NCBI GenBank assembly: GCA_964582525.1
Contig: CAZOSP010000030.1
Location: forward strand, 1-33,209
Length of the DNA: 33,209 bases
Origin: BB31 sp964582525
GTDB lineage: Bacteria; Pseudomonadota; Gammaproteobacteria; Beggiatoales; Beggiatoaceae
Reading direction: 5' to 3'
The notes beneath the pieces are model-generated. The model worked only from the letters and a program-made list of their open reading frames with translations. It had not been told where the DNA came from and searched no databases. This document shows, in pieces, positions 16,351 through 24,142 of the stretch. Each line of letters opens with the position of its first letter. The stretch's first letter is position 1. Made by a program: the position numbers and the translations under genes.

Positions 16351-17454
16351 ATGAGTAAAGAGCCAAACAATGAAAAAAACCATGAACAGCCCCTAGAACC
16401 CGTTTTACTTATGGCGGGCGGCACCGGTGGACATGTATTTCCTGCCCTAGCCTGTGCCGCCGCACTGCGGGCGCAAGGCATTCCGGTACATTGGCTCGGT
16501 ACGCCGCGAGGTTTAGAGGCACAAGTAGTGCCTAATGCGGGTATAGCTATTAGCTATATTTCTGTCGGCGGCGTGCGCGGCAAGGGGATTCTCACTAAAC
16601 TTCTCGCGCCCTTTAAGATTTTTCTCGCCATTTACCAAGCCGGCTGGGTATTGGCGCGAGTACAACCGCGTGTGGTGCTGGGCATGGGCGGCTTTGCCAG
16701 CGGACCGGGCGGCATCGCTGCTTGGCTACTAGGCGTCCCCCTGGTGATTCATGAACAAAATGCAGTAGCAGGACTGACCAACAACATTTTGGCGCGTTTT
16801 GCCAAGCGCACACTAGAAGCTTTCCCCGGCGCATTTGACAAAAAATATCAGGCACTACATACCGGCAATCCGCTACGTTATGACATTCTTGCCCTCAACC
16901 CGCCCGCATTGCGCCCCATCCACAAACCCTTTCGTTTGCTGGTTATTGGCGGCAGCTTAGGCGCGCAAGCACTCAATACTGTGGTGCCGCAAGCCGTGCA
17001 GCAAATGCAGCACGCGGTCCAGTTATGGCATCAAATTGGGCGTCACAACACGGTGACTCAGCGCGTTGGTCATGACGACCGCGTGGAACCCTTCATTGAG
17101 CAGATGGCAGCGGCTTATGTGTGGGCGGATTTGATCGTCTGTCGCGCTGGCGCGATGACCATTAGCGAGATTGCGCAAGTGGGTGTCCCTGCGATTTTAA
17201 TCCCCTATCCCCATGCGGTCGATGATCACCAAACGCACAATGCGCAATTTTTAGTCGCAGCAGGCGCGGCGATTCTATTACCGCAACATCAACTCACTGC
17301 GGATCAGTTAGCCGCCCTGTTAGATGAACTCATAGAACAGCCTGCACGTTTACAAGCCATGTCGAAAGCCGCAAGAAACTGTGCCAAGCCTGACGCGGTG
17401 TTAGATGTAGTCAATCAATGTTTACAGTTGGCACAGAAAAACACACGCACTTAA
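16351..17454 (+). CDS. murG: UDP-GlcNAc:undecaprenyl-pyrophosphoryl-MurNAc-pentapeptide GlcNAc transferase
   Basis: Converts lipid I to lipid II on the cytoplasmic face of the inner membrane, the last intracellular step of peptidoglycan synthesis. The 367-residue GT-B protein shows GGTGGH (23-28), LGMGGFASGPGG, HEQNAVAGLTN, VIGGSLGAQALN, the UDP-sugar segment CRAGAMTISEIAQVGVPAILIPYPHAVDDHQ, and HNAQFL. About 15 residues precede the usual start, so the N-terminus is slightly extended. A GAGG ribosome-binding site lies upstream of ATG 16351. No murC, ddl, ftsQ, ftsA or ftsZ follows. Instead there is a gene-free stretch with a probable terminator, so murG has been separated from the rest of the dcw cluster. 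Confidence 0.97.
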   Translation: MSKEPNNEKNHEQPLEPVLLMAGGTGGHVFPALACAAALRAQGIPVHWLGTPRGLEAQVVPNAGIAISYISVGGVRGKGILTKLLAPFKIFLAIYQAGWVLARVQPRVVLGMGGFASGPGGIAAWLLGVPLVIHEQNAVAGLTNNILARFAKRTLEAFPGAFDKKYQALHTGNPLRYDILALNPPALRPIHKPFRLLVIGGSLGAQALNTVVPQAVQQMQHAVQLWHQIGRHNTVTQRVGHDDRVEPFIEQMAAAYVWADLIVCRAGAMTISEIAQVGVPAILIPYPHAVDDHQTHNAQFLVAAGAAILLPQHQLTADQLAALLDELIEQPARLQAMSKAARNCAKPDAVLDVVNQCLQLAQKNTRT

Positions 17455-17532
17455 CTGACTGACGTGACGCAAAGATGAGAGCCTGTGAAAAAACCTCACA
17501 AACCCTTAGGCAATTCGCACCAAATAAACACC

Positions 17533-17553
17533 CCTGCATTGCGCAGGATTTTT
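17533..17553 (+). terminator. Possible intrinsic terminator after murG
   Basis: CCTGC / GCAGG stem with loop ATTGC, followed by ATTTTT. It lies 79 bases after the murG stop. The stem is only 5 bp, so strength is uncertain. Confidence 0.4.
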
Positions 17554-17861
17554 GTGGGTCTCTAAGTCACGACAACGGGCGCATAATCATTCTGTGCAAC
17601 TGTTGTCGTAACGCACAAGACCGACAAAAAGACCAGCGGGGAGGTATTTGTTGCGAGTTGCCTAGGGTAACATCTAAATCTACCGCATCCATTCTTTACA
17701 TCCTCTGCCGTAATATTTTCGGTGCATAGAATGTTATTATTTACTTGTAAATTCAATAGGTTATCTGTAAAATATTCTTAATGGCTCAATAAGATATGCA
17801 AATTACCGTAATATGGCTGTTTATTGTAAAATAGCCACACTAAAAATATATTTTTGGCTGC

Positions 17862-17895
17862 CAGGATAAAAAAGAGAACAGGATAAAAAAGAGAA
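17862..17895. repeat. Perfect 17-bp tandem duplication
   Basis: CAGGATAAAAAAGAGAA occurs at 17862-17878 and again at 17879-17895 with no gap. It lies about 150 bases upstream of the aminotransferase gene in AT-rich DNA. It could be a slippage product; the regulatory meaning is unknown. Confidence 0.9.
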
Positions 17896-18047
17896 AATGA
17901 GTCTTGGATGGCGCGAAATGTAAGTTCTTTATCAATTTGTTAGGATTTGAAAAGCATAAAGCATTCGGTTTTTTGTCAGAGCGGTTGACTTGCCCGTTAG
18001 CCCATCAAGCAAGCGGCATGAACCGCTCCCATTGAGATGATTTCATC

Positions 18048-19184
18048 ATGAATCGTTTAGAAAAAGTCACTTCTTTTTTAGTCATGGATATTGTGCGTCA
18101 AGCCCGTGCGCTGCCGGATGCCATCCATTTTGAAATCGGCGAACCCGACTTAAAGCCCTCGCCAAAAGTGCAAGAAGCTATCATGCAGGCAACTCAACAA
18201 GCCCAGATGCAGTACACAGACAGTCTAGGTTTGTTCGCCTTGCGTGAAAAAATCGCCGATTTTTATCACGCCCGTTATGGTGTCACTGTCTCGCCGCAAC
18301 GCATCGCGCTTACGGTCGGCACATCGGGCGCGTTTTTAATCACTTACGCTGCCTTGCTCAATGCGGGCGAGCGGCTTTTATTGACCGATCCCTCCTATCC
18401 TTGTTACAAAAATTTCGCTTATGTGCTAGACGCGCATCCGCTGTTTGTGCCGATAGATGCCCGCACCCATTACCAACTCACGGTCGCGCAAGCTGAACAC
18501 GCTTTGCGCCAACATAGCGGCATCCGCGCCATGCAGATTTCTTCACCGGCTAATCCGATCGGCAACCTGTATGATGCGGACAATTTGCGCGATTTGATTG
18601 AATTTTGCGACCAACAGCAATTATTTTTTATTTCTGACGAAATTTATCACGGTCTCGTTTATGACAAAATCGCACACAGTGCTTTAGAATTTTCTGAAAA
18701 CGCCATTGTCATTAACAGCTTTTCCAAATATTTCTGCCTGCCCGGTTTGCGCTTAGGCTGGGTTATTCTGCCGCAAAAACTCATGCGCCAAGCCGAAATG
18801 CTGCTACAAAATCTGTACATTTGTGCGCCTACTTTAAGTCAATACGGCGCGTTAGCCGCCTTTGATGAAGAACATTTACGGCAGGTGACTGCCACTTATC
18901 AAGCGCGGCGCGATTATTTATACAGCGAACTATCGCAACTGTTTGAAATTGAAGCTAAACCCGAAGGAGCATTTTACATTTGGGCAAATGTGGCAAACTA
19001 TGCGACCAACAGCCAGACGCTGGCACAGCAATTATTGCAAGACATTCATGTAGCAACCACGCCGGGCATTGATTTTGGACAGAATCAAGCGCAGCATTAT
19101 TTGCGTTTTGCTTACACCCGAGAAATCGCCCATTTGCAAGTCGGCGTTGCACGCTTAAAAGACTATTTGCGCAATAAATCGTGA
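18048..19184 (+). CDS. Class I/II PLP-dependent aminotransferase
   Basis: A 378-residue fold-type I aminotransferase of the aspartate aminotransferase-like group. Visible motifs are IGEPDLKPSP (substrate loop), YTDSLGLFALREKIA, TVGTSGAFLI (PLP phosphate), DPSYPCYKNF, SSPANPIGN (the Asn contacting PLP), SDEIYHGLVY (Asp and Tyr contacting PLP), SFSKYFCLPGLRLGW with Schiff-base lysine K227, and the C-terminal LRFAYTRE, where Arg binds the substrate carboxylate. The amino donor and keto acid cannot be told from sequence alone; neighbours give no pathway. The ATG at 18048 follows a region without a clear ribosome-binding site. The next gene begins 60 bases downstream on the same strand. Confidence 0.93.
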   Translation: MNRLEKVTSFLVMDIVRQARALPDAIHFEIGEPDLKPSPKVQEAIMQATQQAQMQYTDSLGLFALREKIADFYHARYGVTVSPQRIALTVGTSGAFLITYAALLNAGERLLLTDPSYPCYKNFAYVLDAHPLFVPIDARTHYQLTVAQAEHALRQHSGIRAMQISSPANPIGNLYDADNLRDLIEFCDQQQLFFISDEIYHGLVYDKIAHSALEFSENAIVINSFSKYFCLPGLRLGWVILPQKLMRQAEMLLQNLYICAPTLSQYGALAAFDEEHLRQVTATYQARRDYLYSELSQLFEIEAKPEGAFYIWANVANYATNSQTLAQQLLQDIHVATTPGIDFGQNQAQHYLRFAYTREIAHLQVGVARLKDYLRNKS

Positions 19185-19244
19185 CCCATCCCGTCCGCAA
19201 CCGGTCAAGTTGGTTTGGCAGCAAACGCAAGCATCCCATCACTT

Positions 19245-20927
19245 ATGGCACTCCCCACCGATACTTTTTTTAACTGGAATTTGTTTCTTCCGCAACAATC
19301 GCCACTCAATTTGCTGACGCAAGGCGTGAGTTCCACCAACGATCTCAGTGCCTTATTTATTTGGCTGATTATTCTGTTTTTTGCACTGACGAGCATCTGG
19401 TTGCTGTGGCGTATGCTGCAAGCACGGCGCTTGATAGCCGCGCTCAACGCTTTGCTGCAACAGGCAGATGCCGCACAGCTTGTTCAGCACAGGCGCGAGT
19501 TACGCCAAAGCGCGGCAGAAAACGCAAAACTGGCGCGTTTATGGTTAGCTTTTGATGCCACTTGGGTCGAATCGCAGGACGGCAGCCGTTTATATCAAAC
19601 CCAAGAGGCGGCGCAGTTTTTTAACTCGCACACGCTATCACAAGGGATTGCTGGCAACCGCTTGTTAATGGCGATGCCCGGAATGCTCACGGCTTTTGGG
19701 ATTTTGGGGACCTTTGTCGGGCTGCAAATTGGTTTGAGTACGCTGGATTTAAGCTCACCGCAAGTCTTGAACAGCAGCATTGTGCCGCTCATTCAAGGCG
19801 CGGCGGTCGCCTTTGCCACCTCCGTGTGGGGCACGGTTGCCAGCGTGGTATTTAACTTTTTAGAAAAATCTATTGAACAGGATTTAAGCCGTCGCATCAA
19901 TGTGTTACAAACCCAAGCCGATGGCTTGTTTGGTCGCCATGTGCCAGAACAAACATTGCTTAACATTGAACGCGCCAGCGTTGAAGCAGAAAACGCCCTC
20001 AAGGGCTTGGCGGAACAAATCGGCGAGCGGATGCAGGAAGTCATGCTGGAAGTGCCGCAGCAAATTCAGGCAGGTATTGAAGCCTCCATGAGTCCGGCGA
20101 TTGATAAGCTGGTCAGCGCGGCGGAAGCCTTAGCCGAGCGGCAAGGCAGCAGCCATCAAGAAGCCCTCACGCAGTTGATTGAAAGCTTCATAGAAAAAGT
20201 ATCCGCCTCCGGTGAAACGTCCCGCGAAGGCATGGAAAACGCCTCTGCTCAACTGGCAGATTCGATAGCCAATTGGGGAACGACCATGGAGCAGTTTTTG
20301 GGGCGTTTGGACCATCGCGCCACAGACATAGACGCGCAAGTCGGCAACTTGTTGGAGCAAGGCAAGAGCTTGCGCGAAGAATCCAGCCTCAGCCAGCAAG
20401 CCCTGGCAGATGTGGCGGGCGAAATGAAAAGCGGCAGTGCCTTACTCAACCAAGCCAGCAGCCATTTACAAAAACTCGGCGAAAACCTCGCACAAGGCGC
20501 GAAACTGCTCGGCGAAACGCAGCTTAATGTGGCAAAACTGGCGCACGAATCGGCGCAACGTCAACAGCAATCCAGCCAGGTGCTAGAGAAAATTGCCCAC
20601 ACTTTAGAGCAAGCTAACGATGGTTTGATGGTATCCAGTCAAGCCCTGAAAGATTCTGCCGAAACCGCTAAAGCTGGTTTTGACGGCATTAATGATGCGC
20701 AAAAAGCGTTTTTAGAAAATCTGAAAAAAACCCTCACCCAGTTGCGCAAACAAGTCGGGCAGATGATGAACGATTATGCCACCGATGTGGAGGAGCAAAC
20801 GCGCAACCGCATGGAGCAATGGAACGCGCATACGCAGGAGTTTTCTAAGGGGATGGTCGCCGCCGTCAATGCCATGAGCGATATTTTAGGCGAGATCGAT
20901 AGTGTATTGACGCAGCGGAAAAAATGA
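19245..20927 (+). CDS. ZorA-like MotA/TolQ/ExbB-family protein with long helical tail
   Basis: About 560 residues from ATG 19245; an earlier TTG at 19215 is open too, and neither has a good ribosome-binding site. Three membrane segments are visible (ATG numbering): about 36-57 (ALFIWLIILFFALTSIWLLW), 139-162 (LLMAMPGMLTAFGILGTFVG) and 181-205 (PLIQGAAVAFATSVWGTVAS). The second and third carry the pore-type motifs of MotA/TolQ/ExbB proton channels and look most like ZorA of the Zorya phage-defence system. The remaining 340 residues are Ala/Gln/Glu-rich and predicted to be helical or coiled-coil, as in the ZorA tail. No ZorB/MotB-like partner and no ZorC/D/E follows, so a role in defence is uncertain; a general ion-driven envelope protein is the alternative. 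Confidence 0.75.
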   Translation: MALPTDTFFNWNLFLPQQSPLNLLTQGVSSTNDLSALFIWLIILFFALTSIWLLWRMLQARRLIAALNALLQQADAAQLVQHRRELRQSAAENAKLARLWLAFDATWVESQDGSRLYQTQEAAQFFNSHTLSQGIAGNRLLMAMPGMLTAFGILGTFVGLQIGLSTLDLSSPQVLNSSIVPLIQGAAVAFATSVWGTVASVVFNFLEKSIEQDLSRRINVLQTQADGLFGRHVPEQTLLNIERASVEAENALKGLAEQIGERMQEVMLEVPQQIQAGIEASMSPAIDKLVSAAEALAERQGSSHQEALTQLIESFIEKVSASGETSREGMENASAQLADSIANWGTTMEQFLGRLDHRATDIDAQVGNLLEQGKSLREESSLSQQALADVAGEMKSGSALLNQASSHLQKLGENLAQGAKLLGETQLNVAKLAHESAQRQQQSSQVLEKIAHTLEQANDGLMVSSQALKDSAETAKAGFDGINDAQKAFLENLKKTLTQLRKQVGQMMNDYATDVEEQTRNRMEQWNAHTQEFSKGMVAAVNAMSDILGEIDSVLTQRKK

Positions 20928-20965
20928 AGCCCGCAATGCGACGGGGATTTAGGCGGGGATGAGGC

Positions 20966-20994
20966 AAAAAAAAGCTCGACTGAGAAGTCGAGCT
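20966..20994 (-). terminator. Hairpin with U8 tract on the minus strand
   Basis: A perfect 9-bp stem AGCTCGACT (20973-20981) / AGTCGAGCT (20986-20994) with loop GAGA. Eight A's at 20966-20973 give a U-tract on minus-strand RNA. On the plus strand only AATAAT follows the stem, so termination of the ZorA-like gene would be weaker. No minus-strand gene lies just upstream, so its present role is unclear. Confidence 0.65.
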
Positions 20995-21108
20995 AATAAT
21001 GTGATAGAAGAGAATCGAGGGTTAGTTTACCCATAATTTTGAATAGTGCAAGCATTTTTTGAAATTTTTTGTCACATTCAGCTAAAAAGCTAACCGATTT
21101 TTCTCCTT

Positions 21109-21160
21109 TCCAAGTGTCGCCCAGTGCCACTTGGACATGCAGTCTTGATCGCGCTACGCT
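21109..21160. repeat. Second copy of the CCAAGTG / CACTTGG element
   Basis: TCCAAGTG (21109-21116) pairs with CACTTGGA (21128-21135). The following catgcagtcttgatcgcg resembles aatgcgatcttgaccgcg at 4694-4711. It is thus a diverged copy of the element at 4675-4720. Confidence 0.6.
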
Positions 21161-21317
21161 AAACTGCACTCAAGCGCATATCGTTTTGGCAGGTTAAACG
21201 GACTTTCTGATAACATCGTGATACGCTAATATATTGACTGTTCGCAAGGACTTTAATGGGTTTTCAGTTCGCAGAATTGGAAACAGAAAATGATTAATAA
21301 CGAAGGGAGATTATCCT

Positions 21318-22127
21318 ATGGTGGACGCTTCACAATTTAAGGTGAGCAAAGCACCTTATTACAAAGTTTGCGGAAATGAAGTTGACCTCTACGAAGCCGC
21401 ATACGCACGACGGATGCCGATGATGCTCAAAGGACCTACTGGTTGCGGTAAATCGCGTTTTGTCGAATACATGGCATGGAAACTCGGTCGTCCTCTGATT
21501 ACCGTTGCCTGTAACGAAGATATGACGGCTTCCGATTTGGTCGGGCGGTTTTTGTTAGATAAAGACGGCACGAAATGGCAGGACGGTCCCTTGACTACTG
21601 CTGCGCGTATTGGTGCTATTTGTTATTTAGATGAAGTGGTCGAAGCACGCCAGGACACCACGGTAGTCATTCATCCGCTGACCGACCATCGCCGCACGTT
21701 GCCGTTGGATAAAAAAGGCGAACTGATTGAGGCGCATAAAGATTTTCAATTAGTGATTTCCTATAATCCGGGCTACCAGAGTTTAATGAAAGACCTCAAG
21801 CAATCGACTAAACAACGCTTTGGGGCTTTGAACTTTGACTATCCGGATGCTGCTTTGGAAAGCGAAATTGTCGCTACTGAAACGGGCGTAGATAAAGACA
21901 TCGCGGCTAAGTTGGTGCAAATCGCCCACCGTGCGCGTAATTTGAAAGGTCATGGCTTAGACGAAGGGATTTCCACCCGTTTGTTGGTGTACGCCGGACA
22001 AATGATTGCCGAAGGGGTTGACCCTGTCGCCGCTTGTTCGATGACGCTGGTGACACCGCTGACCGATGATCCTGATATGCGTGAAACCCTAGAAGCCGCA
22101 GTCAGCACTTTTTTTGTCAAGTCTTAG
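21318..22127 (+). CDS. cbbQ: CbbQ/NirQ/NorQ-family MoxR AAA+ ATPase
   Basis: A 269-residue AAA+ ATPase. Walker A is GPTGCGKS (39-46); ACNEDMTASDLVGRFLL (64-80) is the family hallmark after it; Walker B is AICYLDEVVEAR (100-111); sensor 1 is VISYNPGY; and STKQRF contains the arginine-finger region. This pattern is that of CbbQ (Rubisco activase with CbbO) and NorQ/NirQ (nitric oxide reductase maturation with NorD); length and motifs do not separate the two. Its VWA-domain partner (CbbO or NorD) and target enzyme are absent within the window, so the symbol is tentative. The gene has GGGAG 8 bases upstream of ATG 21318 and stands alone. Confidence 0.85.
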   Translation: MVDASQFKVSKAPYYKVCGNEVDLYEAAYARRMPMMLKGPTGCGKSRFVEYMAWKLGRPLITVACNEDMTASDLVGRFLLDKDGTKWQDGPLTTAARIGAICYLDEVVEARQDTTVVIHPLTDHRRTLPLDKKGELIEAHKDFQLVISYNPGYQSLMKDLKQSTKQRFGALNFDYPDAALESEIVATETGVDKDIAAKLVQIAHRARNLKGHGLDEGISTRLLVYAGQMIAEGVDPVAACSMTLVTPLTDDPDMRETLEAAVSTFFVKS

Positions 22128-22168
22128 GCTTGGGGGATGGACATTAAATAACGCCCGACACTTTTGGA

Positions 22169-22183
22169 AAACCTGACAGGTTT
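22169..22183. repeat. Palindrome AAACCTG-A-CAGGTTT
   Basis: A perfect 7-bp inverted repeat with a one-base centre, a member of the CCTGACAGG family also seen at 4633-4663 and 27189-27221. It lies just after the cbbQ-like gene. Confidence 0.7.
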
Positions 22184-22206
22184 GAGTTCCGGGTATTATT
22201 AAACGT

Positions 22207-22241
22207 GCGGGTCGAGGTTTCAAACCTTGACCCGCGAGCAT
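22207..22241. repeat. Long hairpin GCGGGTCGAGGTTT / AAACCTTGACCCGC
   Basis: Arms of 14 bases (22207-22220 and 22222-22235) pair completely apart from one G:U. The right arm and following gagcat match the split element at 437-469. It could act as a terminator for cbbQ, but there is no U-tract. Confidence 0.7.
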
Positions 22242-22321
22242 ACCGTGCCTCGCTCATTTCACATTGAAACCATCAGCTTCTTATACTTCCAGTATATAAC
22301 CATTTGATTTAATTGTTATTT

Positions 22322-24088
22322 ATGAATATCACCCAAGCTGCACAATTGCCGCATCCGTTTAATTTTTACAAATTGCTGCTAGACAGCGATGCCCTGCATT
22401 TTGGTTATTGGGCGGAAAATCAACCTAAACTGAGCTTAGAACAAGCTCAGGAGGCAATGACTGATTTGTTGCTGGCACGTTTTCCCGCGCCGCCGGCTAA
22501 GGTGTTGGATGTGGGTTGCGGCTTAGGGGCGACGGCTGGACGTTTGGTGAAACAGGGTTATAGCGTTACTGCCTTAGCACCGTCAGTCGAATTAATTGCT
22601 TATGCCAAACAATACAATCCGGGCGCACATTATCTTGTGTGTGGATTGCTGGATGAACTGCCCGAAGTCATGCCTCCACATCGCTACGATGTCATTATCC
22701 TGCAAGAATCTCTGCAATATTTGCCCGATTTACATGCGGTGTTTGCTCGATTAAAAAGCTTGTTAAACCCGGATGGACGGATTGTGTTGGGTGATGAAGT
22801 GTCTTATAGCACGGAAACGCAAGCGCATTCTTCAGTGCATCAGGCGATGCAAATTGAGCAGGCGTTTGCCCATCACGGCTTTTATGTCACGTATCACGAG
22901 AAAATGGGTAATAACGTGTTGCCAACTTGCGAGGAAAGCGTGAAACGCTTTAATGAGCGTCGTGCTTACCTGCTTGAGCAATGCGGGGACGAAGCGCGAA
23001 CGCTGTTAGCTCATTATACTGAGGGTTGGAACTATCAAGAGAATATGTACCGCAGCGGCAAAATGGGCTATGAAATATGGGAATTACGCCCCAGCGATTT
23101 TTGTTTGCGTGCCTATCAAGAGGGCGATGAATACAAAATTCTTTCTGCATTTAATCAAGCTTTTCAGGTGCAGCGTCAACAAGCGCATTGGTATTGGAAA
23201 TATCGAGATAATCCCGCTGGCGGGCTTTGCGCTACAACAGCTTGGCAGGGCGAAACATTGGCAGCACACTACAGTGGCTATCCGTTGCGTCTTAGCCTGG
23301 AACCACAACGGCTAGCCGCTGTGCAGCATGTGGGGGATACCTTTACAATGCCTGCTTTTCGTGGTGTAGGGCAGGGAACAAGTAGCTTATTAGCGCGAGT
23401 ATTTCAACATTTTGAACGCCGTTATTTTGAAAACAAGGTGACGTTTGCTTATGGCTTTAATACGCATAAAATCCGTCGCTTTGGGCAGTTATTTTTAGGC
23501 TATGTGGCTGATACGCCAGTGTATAGCTGGCAATTAGCACCTGAACGAATGCGCCGGTATCATCGCGCTAAATTGCGTTGGGTGCGGTTACGTGGCTATA
23601 GTGTTAGCCGTGAGACGGTTGTGGGTCAGTGGGCTGACACGCTATTCCAACGCGCTCGCGCAGACTATCCTTGGCTTGTTGCGCGTGATCAAAGCTATTT
23701 ACGTTGGCGTTATGAATTACATCCTGACTTTGAGTATGAATTTTATGTAATTCAATACTGGGGGCAAGTTGTGGGCTGGTGGTTGGTGCGTAAACAGGCG
23801 CGAAGTTTGTACTTGGGGGACGCTCTGTTTTGTCGTCATCACGCACCTATTGCTATGGCGGCAGGCTTAACCACTATGCTGCATCAACATCCCGATACGG
23901 ATGTTGTCGAAGGTTGGTTTGCGCAAACGCCTCAATGGTGGATAGACAGACTGCAACAAGCAGGATTCTCTGCCATACGTCAGCGAGATGAACTGTATTT
24001 ATGCTTAAAATCCTACACACCCGATCTAAGCCCTGCACAGATTGCCGAGCGTTTCTATTTTACTTGGGGAGACAGTGATTTGTTTTAA
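22322..24088 (+). CDS. Methyltransferase-GNAT fusion protein (SAM motif intact)
   Basis: A 588-residue cytoplasmic protein. The N-terminal half is a class I SAM-dependent methyltransferase: VLDVGCGLG (61-69, motif I), an acidic-loop region near TALAPS, and YDVIILQESLQYLPD (motif IV region). The C-terminal half (about 260-480) is a GNAT acyltransferase-like domain, with RGVGQG (347-352) fitting the acetyl-CoA pyrophosphate-binding pattern [RQ]xxGx[GA] and FAYGFNTHKIRRFGQLFLGY as motif B. Another about 110 residues, ending YFTWGDSDLF, follow. A full-length paralogue lies at 25358-27163. ATG 22322 is used because an earlier TTG adds only three residues; no clear ribosome-binding site is present. 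The Wzt-like ATPase gene follows after 54 bases, so these may modify a surface glycan. The substrate is unknown. Confidence 0.85.
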   Translation: MNITQAAQLPHPFNFYKLLLDSDALHFGYWAENQPKLSLEQAQEAMTDLLLARFPAPPAKVLDVGCGLGATAGRLVKQGYSVTALAPSVELIAYAKQYNPGAHYLVCGLLDELPEVMPPHRYDVIILQESLQYLPDLHAVFARLKSLLNPDGRIVLGDEVSYSTETQAHSSVHQAMQIEQAFAHHGFYVTYHEKMGNNVLPTCEESVKRFNERRAYLLEQCGDEARTLLAHYTEGWNYQENMYRSGKMGYEIWELRPSDFCLRAYQEGDEYKILSAFNQAFQVQRQQAHWYWKYRDNPAGGLCATTAWQGETLAAHYSGYPLRLSLEPQRLAAVQHVGDTFTMPAFRGVGQGTSSLLARVFQHFERRYFENKVTFAYGFNTHKIRRFGQLFLGYVADTPVYSWQLAPERMRRYHRAKLRWVRLRGYSVSRETVVGQWADTLFQRARADYPWLVARDQSYLRWRYELHPDFEYEFYVIQYWGQVVGWWLVRKQARSLYLGDALFCRHHAPIAMAAGLTTMLHQHPDTDVVEGWFAQTPQWWIDRLQQAGFSAIRQRDELYLCLKSYTPDLSPAQIAERFYFTWGDSDLF

Positions 24089-24142
24089 TTTCACTGCATC
24101 CGCTTTATTGATATTTTCATCTAAAAAACTTGAGTTAATTAA

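Larger units (their letters stand above)
17455..18047. other. 593-bp gene-free region
   Basis: Between murG and the aminotransferase. The left half has a possible murG terminator (17533-17553). The right half is very AT-rich and contains a 17-bp tandem duplication (17862-17895). Open frames of 60-85 codons exist on both strands (e.g. 17562-17756 minus), but none has a ribosome-binding site or recognisable domain. I see no tRNA or known RNA. Confidence 0.6.
20928..21317. other. 390-bp intergenic region with hairpins
   Basis: It contains a terminator-like hairpin (20966-20994), a dispersed palindromic element (21109-21160) and AT-rich DNA before the cbbQ-like gene. No gene is visible. Confidence 0.6.

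Noticed and set aside
17562..17756. 64-codon minus-strand frame with a hydrophobic C-terminal part
   Set aside because: It has no ribosome-binding site and no recognised domain, and the neighbouring frame is broken by stops. The resemblance of a few residues to transporter sequence is too weak to report as a gene.
19215..22127. A complete Zorya defence system formed by the ZorA-like gene and the following ATPase
   Set aside because: The following ATPase is a MoxR-type CbbQ/NorQ protein, not ZorD. No ZorB peptidoglycan-binding protein is present, and 390 bases with a hairpin separate the genes.
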